Assembly (NCBI RefSeq): GCF_003721225.1 | Contig: NZ_RIZI01000142.1 | Coordinates: 1 to 20,766 of the forward strand | Length of the DNA: 20,766 nt | Direction: 5' to 3' | Origin: Acidithiobacillus sulfuriphilus | Lineage (GTDB): Bacteria > Pseudomonadota > Gammaproteobacteria > Acidithiobacillales > Acidithiobacillaceae | In this document: one piece after another, positions 1-6,140 of the stretch | How the letters are laid out: every line of letters starts with the position of its first letter | How positions within the stretch are numbered: the stretch's first letter is position 1 | Program-made: the position numbers and the translations under genes | The notes under the pieces: generated by a model | What the model saw: the letters and a program-made list of their open reading frames with translations, nothing else | What the model was told of the DNA's origin: nothing | The model's database searches: none

Positions 1-1
1 C

Positions 2-511
2 CCGCCCCTGCCAAAACCGGTGGTGCAACCCAAGCCCATCCCGAAACCGGTACCCAGACCGACCCCTGTTCCTCAACCAATCATACATCACGCCCCGGCA
101 CCCAAACCATTGCTGGCCAAGGCCCCCACGCCCACGGCGCCGGTCTACACACCGCCAGCCCCTACGCCGCCTGCGCCGCCACCGCCGCCGGCCCCCAGTC
201 CGGCCACGCAGCAGGATGCCATTGCCAGCTATGCCGCCTTGCTGCGCGCGCGTGTGCAGGCCGGTACCCGCGTGCCCGAGGAGGTGCGCCTGATGCACAC
301 CGGTGGGACGGCGATGATTGCATTCCGCTTGACGCCATCCGGCCAGTTGTTGTCCGCCCGCGTGGCGCAGAGTAGCGGCGTGGGACCCATTGACCGGGCA
401 GCCCTCCACGCGGTGCAGGAGGAAAACTACCCCCCTTTCACCAAGGACATGCCTAAACATGACATGGACTTTGCGGTCCAGGTGCATTTGTCGGCACACC
501 GGGATGAATGA
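2..511 (+). CDS. tonB: TonB energy-transducing protein, 3' part only (tonB1)
   Basis: The reading frame is open from the left edge, so the N-terminus and membrane anchor lie outside the window. What remains starts in a Pro/Lys/Pro-Thr-rich linker typical of the periplasm-spanning part of TonB (many PKP and PTP repeats up to about base 210). A C-terminal domain of about 95 residues follows, with the TonB/TolA-C pattern: a helix (ASYAALLRARV), a strand pair around IAFRLTPSGQLLSARV, SSG, and DRAALHAV. The usual YP motif of TonB is replaced by RVPEEVRL. The protein would connect the inner-membrane ExbBD motor to outer-membrane receptors. The stop codon lies 113 bases before the start of a Tat phosphoesterase, so the two are probably co-transcribed. 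The similar tonB2 and tonB3 genes further along make the assignment firm. No partner receptor is visible for this copy within the window upstream. Confidence 0.85.
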   Translation, partial: PPLPKPVVQPKPIPKPVPRPTPVPQPIIHHAPAPKPLLAKAPTPTAPVYTPPAPTPPAPPPPPAPSPATQQDAIASYAALLRARVQAGTRVPEEVRLMHTGGTAMIAFRLTPSGQLLSARVAQSSGVGPIDRAALHAVQEENYPPFTKDMPKHDMDFAVQVHLSAHRDE

Positions 512-624
512 CGGAGATCAGGATCAAATCATTGAGAACAACCCTCATGGAGTTGGTGAGCAAGAACACCCCATCAACTGCCGAATCCAGGATAAATATA
601 GCCAAATCCAAGGAGTACCCCCAA

Positions 625-2178
625 ATGTTCCAACAAAACCGCAGACAGTTTCTCAAAACCATGGGCCTCGGCAGCGCCGCATTGGCCACCGCTCCCCATC
701 TCGCGGGGCTGGCCCAGGCGGCCGATGCCGTGGATCTGGCGGGCTTGCGTGCGCATATTGATCATATCGTCATCATCTATCAGGAAAACCGCAGCTTCGA
801 TCACTACTTTGGCACCTACCAGCATCCCCAAGGGACGATGGTCGCCAACCTGCTGAACCAGGACGGCAAGGTGGATCCGCGCTTCCTCGGCCAGCAAAAA
901 AACCCTGCGGGCATTCCCTACACCTACCTCCCCGTTCCCGAAGACATCCCCGGCTTCAACGGCGCCCTGCTGGACAATTTCCCCTTTCATCTCGCCCCCT
1001 ACATCCCAGCCACCCACAATGTTCCCTGGGACCCGGAACACCATTTCTTTCGCATGTACGCCCAGATGGATGGCGGCAAGATGGATCGCTTCGTGGCTTT
1101 GGCCATGTCCAAACACCATAAGCCGTTCAACAAGCTCTCCCAGCACGACATCGACGCCGTGCGCATGACCTTTGAAGAATCCAGGCCATCAGGCGCCGTG
1201 CTGGGCTTTTATGAGCGTAGCGACATTCCCGATTACCATCGCCTTGCCGATGAGTACGTCCTCTTCGACCATTTCTTCCAGGCCATGAGCGGCGGTTCCA
1301 CCGGCAACGCCCTCTATCTCGCCGCCGCCCGCTCCGCCGTCTGGCACCAGGCCCCGCAACGCCTCATGGGCAGTCTCACACCGCCCATCTTCGACCTGCC
1401 CTACGACCATAACGGCATCCTCATCAACGACCTCCCTCCCCTCCTCGGCCCCACCGAGGCAAATCCCGATAAGCTCAAGATCGCCCCGCCCCCGGAGCAG
1501 CAAAGCTACGCCAATATTGGCGATCGCCTGGACGCCGCCGGCGCCTCCTGGGCTTGGTATAATGAGAATTGGAATGCCGTCAAACCCTGGGCCATGAAAC
1601 GCGCCGACGGTCCCGGCGACGGTTCCGCCGTCATCGACACAGGCTACCTCTACGTGCCCCATCACAACCCCTTTCAATATTATCCGAGCTGGTTCAACAA
1701 CGTCCGCGCCGGGCATGTCCGGGACGAATCGGATTTTTACGAGGACGTCAAAAACGGCAAACTCCCCGCCGTCTCCTTCCTCAAGGCCACGGGTGCCCAT
1801 GATGAGCACCCGGAGGACTCGGCACCCCAATGGGGCATGCACTGGGTGATGGGGCTGCTCAAGACCCTCGCCCAAAGCCCCAGTTGGGAAAAAACCGCCG
1901 TATTCATCACCTACGACGAAGGCGGCGGCTTCTGGGACCATCTGCCCGCGCCCCAGCCAGACCAATTCGGCTGCGGCACGCGCATCCCGGCGCTGCTGGT
2001 CAGCCCGTGGGCTCGGGCCGGTTATGTGGACCACCGCAGCGGTGACACGACTTCCCTCCTCGCCCTCATCGAACGCCGCTTCGGCCTCAGTCCGTTGGAC
2101 ACCCGTGATCGCAATGCCTACCCCCTCACCGACGCCTTCGACTTCCAGCAAAAACCCCGGGGGGCATTCTTCGCCTAG
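625..2178 (+). CDS. Tat-exported phosphoesterase (acid phosphatase AcpA / phospholipase C family, PF04185), copy 1
   Basis: A 517-residue protein that should hydrolyse phosphomonoesters or phosphodiesters in the periplasm. The start at ATG 625 is chosen because an AAGGAG ribosome site lies 9 bases upstream and a twin-arginine signal follows at once (N-RRQFLK, residues 5-11, then a hydrophobic stretch ending AQA near residue 32). The frame is open further upstream to 508, overlapping the tonB stop, but that extension would bury the Tat motif. Family landmarks are YQENRSFDHYFG (52-63), the GGSTGN region (223-228) where the Ser/Thr nucleophile of this family lies, and the metal-binding YDEGGGFWDH (430-439). 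Length fits single-domain PF04185 acid phosphatases. It aligns gaplessly with the second copy at 6141. It follows tonB1 in the same direction and ends just before an intrinsic terminator. Phosphatase versus phospholipase specificity cannot be decided from sequence. Confidence 0.93.
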   Translation: MFQQNRRQFLKTMGLGSAALATAPHLAGLAQAADAVDLAGLRAHIDHIVIIYQENRSFDHYFGTYQHPQGTMVANLLNQDGKVDPRFLGQQKNPAGIPYTYLPVPEDIPGFNGALLDNFPFHLAPYIPATHNVPWDPEHHFFRMYAQMDGGKMDRFVALAMSKHHKPFNKLSQHDIDAVRMTFEESRPSGAVLGFYERSDIPDYHRLADEYVLFDHFFQAMSGGSTGNALYLAAARSAVWHQAPQRLMGSLTPPIFDLPYDHNGILINDLPPLLGPTEANPDKLKIAPPPEQQSYANIGDRLDAAGASWAWYNENWNAVKPWAMKRADGPGDGSAVIDTGYLYVPHHNPFQYYPSWFNNVRAGHVRDESDFYEDVKNGKLPAVSFLKATGAHDEHPEDSAPQWGMHWVMGLLKTLAQSPSWEKTAVFITYDEGGGFWDHLPAPQPDQFGCGTRIPALLVSPWARAGYVDHRSGDTTSLLALIERRFGLSPLDTRDRNAYPLTDAFDFQQKPRGAFFA

Positions 2179-2203
2179 AAAGGCATCACGCTAACAATGC
2201 CAC

Positions 2204-2226
2204 AACGCCCTGCGGGGCGTTTTTTT
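2204..2226 (+). terminator. Rho-independent terminator after phosphoesterase 1
   Basis: A perfect 7-bp stem, AACGCCC paired with GGGCGTT around a TGCG loop, runs straight into a tract of T. It ends the tonB1-phosphoesterase transcript 26 bases after the stop codon and insulates the next receptor gene. Confidence 0.9.
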
Positions 2227-2240
2227 GTTCGCGTAACAAA

Positions 2241-2312
2241 CCGTAGGAGCGGCCCATGGCCGCGATTGGCCGCCTGGTACGGCATGGGTCACGGCCATAG
2301 GCAGTTCCTGCG
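2241..2312. repeat. Degenerate REP-like inverted pair (REPIN-like)
   Basis: The left arm CCGTAGGAGCGGCCCATGG, continuing CCGCGA, closely matches the arm of the pair at 4910-4986. The right arm (2286-2312, GGGTCACGGCCATAGG then CAGTTCCTGCG) is a decayed form of the inverted arm there. It lies between a terminator and a promoter, the typical extragenic position of REP elements. The extra C in the left arm and several changes in the right arm suggest an older copy. Confidence 0.7.
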
Positions 2313-2412
2313 TTTGCGGAAGCGTTTCATCATTCCAGAGTGCGCTGCAGAGCATGATCGTTAAAATGAACAGCGCGAATTACGATTACGACTAAACGTT
2401 CAGGATGGCAAT

Positions 2413-2457
2413 TTGTCATGAAAATGACACATCAGATTCACATTGCGTTCATATAAT
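2413..2457 (+). promoter_or_regulatory. Pho-box array and -10 element of the TBDT1 promoter
   Basis: Four seven-base units start exactly 11 bases apart: TTGTCAT (2413), ATGACAC (2424), GATTCAC (2435) and CGTTCAT (2446). This is the direct-repeat geometry of PhoB sites (consensus close to CTGTCAT every 11 bp). A perfect TATAAT at 2452-2457 begins 10 bases after the third unit; the fourth unit overlaps the -10. No sigma70 -35 box is needed in activated Pho promoters. Transcription would start near 2464, giving a leader of about 30 bases before the ATG at 2495. The same 10-bp gap occurs in the second promoter at 6050. PhoB itself is not in the window. Confidence 0.8.
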
Positions 2458-2494
2458 CCCGGCAGAGAAAACTTCCAAGCCGGAGAGCAATTTC

Positions 2495-4873
2495 ATGAAA
2501 CGCAACCGCCTATTGTCTAACGCCGTTATTGTTGCCTTATGTGCTGGTTCCATTGTTATCTCCATAAAAGCTCGCGCGGAAACGGCTAGCGCCGGAACAT
2601 CCGTCACCGCGGCTACCGAGAGTGGCAGCGCATCGACGCCACAAGGACCCATAAATGTCGGCCAGGTAAATGCCAACTCAGCGCCACCGTCCTCCAGCTC
2701 GGGAAATTTCTCCAACCATGTCCTCACCAAAGAGCAGCTTTTCACCTCCAGCCAAGCGGTCACTACGGTGAACAAATCGGAACTGGATCTCTTCAACCCC
2801 GCCTCTTCCGGAATTCAGGCGCTGTCCCTCAAGCCCGGCATCCAGATCAACGGCTACAATGCCGGCAGCGGCACCGCGCGTTCCACCATTTCCATGCGCG
2901 GCGTGAAAGTCGGGTGGAATAGCGTCCCCGGCGACCTGGAAACCAATGGCATTACCGCAGAGTTTGATGGGATTCCGTTGAACAGCCTGATTCAGGGGAC
3001 CGGCTGGCACTCCGTGGAAATCCCCCTGGGGGCGCTGCTCGCCGGTGTGAACGTGATCTATGGACCGGGGAATCCCCGCGACCGTTGGTACGACAGTATC
3101 GGCGGTACCATCAACTTCCTCCCGGTACAGCCCACCAAACATCCGGAAGCCAAAGTATCCGCCGCCTATGGCAGCGATCAGGCACAGGTTTATACGGCAA
3201 TCGCCTCTACGGGCGTCCATGACGGTTGGTCTGCCATAGTTGCCGCGGACTACGCCCACAATAACACCTATCGGGTGAGTACCTTCAACTGGCCAACACG
3301 GGCAAATCAGGTGTTCATGAAGGTCCGCAAGGCTTTTGCGGCCGGAACATTCAGCGTCGGCGCCTATTGGCAACGCAACGATGAATACCGTCCGAACATG
3401 ATACCGATTACCCCAATTCCGGGGATCACCACCGCCGGCTTGAACCAGAACGCACCGCTCTATAGCCAACAGACTACCGGATTTTATTCTGCCCTACCCA
3501 ATAGCGTATGGTTCAAAAACAATATCATTGAGAACTACCTCGCCTACTCCAAACTCCATCTGCAGCTCGCCTCCAATGTAGAGTTGAGCAATATATTATG
3601 GTATAGGCATGGGCAGGTTCTTCATTACCGGATCAATACCGGATTCGCCGGAGGCTCCACCGAGGACTATTATCCCTATTCGGAAACTTATGGTGACAAA
3701 ATGGTCTTTGATGTTGCCCTTCCCTATAACAACAAGCTAAGCTTCGGCGGATACGCCATCAACTCCACAACCGATAACCGTTTTAATGGATACAATGCGC
3801 TCCAGGGATCATCGGTGCAGAATCCCTCCTACATCAGCTTTAACAATTATCAGAACACCTATGTTTCCGCTTTTGTCGAGGACCACTTCAAGCCAATGGA
3901 CAATCTCGAGATTGTCCCAGGCGTGCAACTGGTCAACTATAAAACAATTTTTACCAACAACAATAGCTCGGAAGCGTTGAATTACCCCAATGCCAGCTAC
4001 AACACCAACCCCAATACCAGCAAAACCTTTGTGCGCTTTGCCCCATCCGTTGGCATTACCTATCGGCCCCTTTCATGGTTGACCACCTACGCCAACTATG
4101 CCATCACCTATCAGAACCCCACGGGTGGCAACTTCAATAACGCCCAGACGGATCTTCCCGCCCTCCTGCCGGTGAAAAGTACAGATTACGAAGTGGGATT
4201 CCGCGTGTTGCGCAATCACTGGCTCGGTCTCCAGCGTATTTATCTTGACATGAGTTACTATCACGATCGACTGGCGAATGAAACCATTCCCATCAGCCTC
4301 GCCAGCAATCCCACGGTTACCACTTTTGGTTATGGAATGGCCACCTTGAATGGCGTGAACATGGCTCTCCAAGCGGATGTCGATGACCATTGGTCCGCCT
4401 TCGTCAATACCAGCGTCCTTCATGGCTACTATAACCAATATTTTTCCACAACAACCAATCAATCCTACAATGGCTACCCGGTAACGAACTCCCCTTATTT
4501 CACGTTATCCAGCGGCATCAAATATCGAACCTACCTCCAAGGGATGGAACTTGCTGCGAATCTTTGGGATCAGTATTATGGCCACAGCTATCTCTTTGAT
4601 AACAATGTTGGGGCACCGACGAGGCAGACCAACCCGGGCTACAATCTGGTCAACTTGTCACTGTCCATGCACACCACCGCGCTGAATGGATATGTCCCCG
4701 GGGTGAAGGCTGCAACCATATCGGTCTACCTCAGCAATCTTCTTGGGAGAAAATACAATGCGACCGAATATGTCTCCGCAGGCGGGTATTTCAACGGCAA
4801 TAGCGCCGGCGCCATCCTGGCCAATCCCGGCGCACCCCGGACCTTCTTCGTCAATGCCAGCCTGACCTTCTGA
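2495..4873 (+). CDS. TonB-dependent outer-membrane receptor (TBDT1)
   Basis: A 792-residue outer-membrane receptor that would import a substrate using TonB energy. The start at ATG 2495 has a GGAGAG ribosome site 7 bases upstream and gives a Sec signal peptide (MKRNRLL, hydrophobic core, cleavage probably after IKARA at residue 28). The frame is open back to 2405, but that region contains the promoter. A Ser/Thr-rich spacer leads to a possible TonB box (INVGQVNA, 53-60), then a plug domain (about 75-220, with ISMRGV, FDGIPLN and GGTINF) and a beta-barrel with alternating aromatic strands. The chain ends FVNASLTF, with the terminal Phe expected for BAM-inserted porins. The coding sequence looks clearly more AT-rich than the flanking genes, which may mean separate acquisition. 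It is a single-gene unit with its own Pho-box promoter. Substrate unknown; an organophosphate or metal-phosphate is inferred from context. Confidence 0.93.
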   Translation: MKRNRLLSNAVIVALCAGSIVISIKARAETASAGTSVTAATESGSASTPQGPINVGQVNANSAPPSSSSGNFSNHVLTKEQLFTSSQAVTTVNKSELDLFNPASSGIQALSLKPGIQINGYNAGSGTARSTISMRGVKVGWNSVPGDLETNGITAEFDGIPLNSLIQGTGWHSVEIPLGALLAGVNVIYGPGNPRDRWYDSIGGTINFLPVQPTKHPEAKVSAAYGSDQAQVYTAIASTGVHDGWSAIVAADYAHNNTYRVSTFNWPTRANQVFMKVRKAFAAGTFSVGAYWQRNDEYRPNMIPITPIPGITTAGLNQNAPLYSQQTTGFYSALPNSVWFKNNIIENYLAYSKLHLQLASNVELSNILWYRHGQVLHYRINTGFAGGSTEDYYPYSETYGDKMVFDVALPYNNKLSFGGYAINSTTDNRFNGYNALQGSSVQNPSYISFNNYQNTYVSAFVEDHFKPMDNLEIVPGVQLVNYKTIFTNNNSSEALNYPNASYNTNPNTSKTFVRFAPSVGITYRPLSWLTTYANYAITYQNPTGGNFNNAQTDLPALLPVKSTDYEVGFRVLRNHWLGLQRIYLDMSYYHDRLANETIPISLASNPTVTTFGYGMATLNGVNMALQADVDDHWSAFVNTSVLHGYYNQYFSTTTNQSYNGYPVTNSPYFTLSSGIKYRTYLQGMELAANLWDQYYGHSYLFDNNVGAPTRQTNPGYNLVNLSLSMHTTALNGYVPGVKAATISVYLSNLLGRKYNATEYVSAGGYFNGNSAGAILANPGAPRTFFVNASLTF

Positions 4874-4909
4874 ATAGCCCGCCCGGCCATGGAGACAAAG
4901 GCCGCCTTC

Positions 4910-4986
4910 CCCGTAGGAGCGGCCATGGCCGCGACCCCCATCCATCCGAACCGCCTACGGGTCGCGGCCATGGCTGCTCCTACGGG
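4910..4986. repeat. REP-like inverted pair (REPIN-like element)
   Basis: Two 28-base arms (4910-4937 and 4959-4986) are inverted copies differing at one base, separated by 21 bases. Each arm has the form CCCGTAGGAGCGGCC, ATGG, CCGCGACCC and is itself an imperfect palindrome, which is typical of gammaproteobacterial REP sequences mobilised by RAYT transposases. It lies in the gap between TBDT1 and the slp-type gene. It could fold into one long hairpin in the TBDT1 mRNA 3' end, but no T tract follows, so it is not a classical terminator. Confidence 0.85.
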
Positions 4987-5173
4987 CAACAAACAGTCCG
5001 CAGGACGGCAGGCCTTGTTGTTTCCCGTTGAACCCCCTGCGTCAATGGCGGGATCCAGGCCGAAGCGCAGCGCCGCCCGCCGGGGCGAACCATTTGGCGG
5101 AACCACGAGGCGGCAAAGACATCTATACTCAAACAAGAATTGCATGAGCCCCCGTCCGGGCGAGGAGTACCCC
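4987..5173. other. Gap before the slp-type gene
   Basis: No gene is supported here. The only signals are a TATACT -10-like hexamer at 5124-5129, without a convincing -35 at the right distance, and the GAGGAG ribosome site at 5162-5167 of the following gene. Open frames crossing this stretch on both strands lack homology-like features. Confidence 0.5.
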
Positions 5174-5704
5174 ATGATTCGCCATCATCTTCCCGTCTAC
5201 GCCGCAGTCCTCATCGCCCTGGGCGGCTGCGCCACCGTCACCCCCGTCAGTGGCAATTATCCGCCCATCACCCCGCGCCAGGCCCAAGGCGGCGCCGAAA
5301 ACGGCAAACTCGTGCGCTGGGGCGGCACCCTCATCCAGACCGCCCCGGAAAGCAACGAAACCTGCTTCACCGTCATGTCCCTGCCCCTGCGCCAGGACGG
5401 CCGCCCACGCCTGGGCGAGGAGAAATCCGAACTCGGCCGTTTCATCGCCTGCGCCCCCGGTTTCTACGACCCCGTTCTCTACAGCGCCAGTCGCGAAATC
5501 ACCTTCGTGGGCATCGTCACCGGCGTCAAGACAGAAAAGGTAGGCGCCTACGATTACCCCTACCCCCTCCTCTCCGCCAGCACCGTCTACCTCTGGCCGC
5601 TGGCAAAGCCCCAGCCCGCCCAAAGCACGGTATTCGTGAACGGCGGCTGGGGACCCTGGGGCTGGTGGGGAGGCCCCGGCTGGGGATGGGGCTATCCGTA
5701 TTAA
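5174..5704 (+). CDS. slp: Slp-family outer-membrane lipoprotein with Gly/Trp-rich tail
   Basis: A 176-residue lipoprotein. The start at ATG 5174 follows a GAGGAG site by 6 bases and yields a lipoprotein signal peptide with lipobox LGGC (Cys19). The body matches the Slp family (PF03843, starvation-inducible outer-membrane lipoprotein of enterobacteria): GKLVRWGGTLI, PLRQDGRP, GRFIA, YDPVLY, REITFVGIVTG and the YDYPYP-LW ending all occur in order. No Asp follows Cys19 (the next residue is Ala), so transport to the outer membrane is expected. The last 20 residues form an unusual Gly/Trp/Pro tail (GGWGPWGWWGG and GWGWGYPY) not typical of Slp. It stands alone between the REP pair and the putative small RNA. 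Its biochemical role is unknown; Slp is linked to starvation and acid stress in E. coli. Confidence 0.85.
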   Translation: MIRHHLPVYAAVLIALGGCATVTPVSGNYPPITPRQAQGGAENGKLVRWGGTLIQTAPESNETCFTVMSLPLRQDGRPRLGEEKSELGRFIACAPGFYDPVLYSASREITFVGIVTGVKTEKVGAYDYPYPLLSASTVYLWPLAKPQPAQSTVFVNGGWGPWGWWGGPGWGWGYPY

Positions 5705-5732
5705 CGGACCGCGATCCCGAATTGTTTCCTGC

Positions 5733-5760
5733 TTGAAATAATTCCCTGGCCGATTATACT
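5733..5760 (+). promoter_or_regulatory. Sigma70-like promoter of a putative small RNA
   Basis: TTGAAA (5733-5738) and TATACT (5755-5760) are separated by 16 bases, a strong consensus match. It begins 28 bases after the slp-type stop and points at no coding start. Transcription would begin near 5767 and reach the terminator at 5833-5862. Confidence 0.65.
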
Positions 5761-5766
5761 ATTCAC

Positions 5767-5862
5767 CATTGGATCCTGGCCCGTCCCAAGCGGGCCTATC
5801 CAGCAAGAACGCTCCCTCCATCAGGAGGTTTGGGTACGACTTTTCAGTCGTACCTTTTTTTT
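5767..5862 (+). ncRNA. Candidate small RNA, about 95 nt, three hairpins
   Basis: The stretch has a promoter in front and an intrinsic terminator behind, and folds almost entirely. Hairpin 1 has an outer TGGAT/ATCCA (5770-5774, 5798-5802) and an inner GGCCCG/CGGGCC (5778-5783, 5791-5796) with loop TCCCAAG. Hairpin 2 is CCTCC-ATCA-GGAGG (5815-5828). Hairpin 3 is the terminator. The linker and hairpin 2 carry CTCCCTCC, complementary to Shine-Dalgarno sequences, as in many trans-acting regulatory RNAs. It does not match 6S, SRP, tmRNA or RNase P RNA. The alternative is that this is the 3' untranslated region of the slp-type gene. Confidence 0.5.
5833..5862 (+). terminator. Rho-independent terminator
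   Basis: A perfect 9-bp stem, GGTACGACT paired with AGTCGTACC around a TTTC loop, is followed by eight T. It can end both the slp-type mRNA and the putative small RNA, and isolates them from the Pho promoter downstream. Confidence 0.92.
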
Positions 5863-6049
5863 GCATCCTCGCCCGGCAACGAAGGATCCAGCGCTGCTCG
5901 CCCGCCACCAGCAGTTGCCCCATTTCCGGTAAAATACCCCATCCAGGGCAGCGGCAAGCCGCTACACATCTTTTCGATCGCCCCCCTGCATCCCTCATCG
6001 CCCCCCAAGTCCAGGGGCAGCCGTACCCATTAGAAATATTCCACGATCA
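5863..6049. other. Non-coding gap before the second Pho promoter
   Basis: Nothing is supported here. It is C-rich with several runs of C. One open frame (5769-6080, plus strand) crosses the terminator and the Pho box, and has no ribosome site or recognisable protein features. Confidence 0.5.
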
Positions 6050-6105
6050 TTGTCACAAAAAGTTCATACAAGGTTCATAAAACGGTCACATTCGCCTGAT
6101 ACGCT
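6050..6105 (+). promoter_or_regulatory. Pho-box array and extended -10 of the main operon promoter
   Basis: Four seven-base units start exactly 11 bases apart: TTGTCAC (6050), AGTTCAT (6061), GGTTCAT (6072) and CGGTCAC (6083), separated by A-rich 4-base linkers. This is the PhoB direct-repeat layout. Ten bases after the last unit lies TACGCT (6100-6105), preceded by TG at 6097-6098, forming an extended -10. That 10-bp gap is identical to the one in the promoter at 2413. The start point would be near 6112, about 28 bases before the first gene of the operon. Confidence 0.85.
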
Positions 6106-6140
6106 CCCCGAGATAAAGCAGTCCATAAGGGAGCGTGATG

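Noticed and set aside
508..624. Upstream extension of phosphoesterase 1 to ATG 508, overlapping the tonB1 stop
   Set aside because: It would place 39 unremarkable residues before the Tat motif. The AAGGAG site and the RRQFLK position favour 625. No 11-bp phased Pho units are present here either.
1189..2151. Long minus-strand open frame inside phosphoesterase 1
   Set aside because: It is a GC-skew shadow of the opposite frame, with no ribosome site or domain pattern. Similar shadows at 6444-7232, 7708-9033 and 9256-10032 were dropped for the same reason.
4658..5175. Minus-strand frames and the plus-strand frame from 4889 covering the TBDT1-slp gap
   Set aside because: They run through the REP-like pair and TBDT1. 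Their apparent residues come from the palindrome, and the plus frame is replaced by the better start at 5174.
5767..5862. Identification of the structured RNA as 6S, SRP or a riboswitch
   Set aside because: It is too short for 6S, lacks the SRP tetraloop motif, and no downstream gene is in reach for a riboswitch.
5769..6080. Plus-strand frame of 103 codons across the terminator and the Pho box
   Set aside because: It spans a strong terminator and the PhoB units, lacks a ribosome site, and the sequence is low-complexity without motifs.
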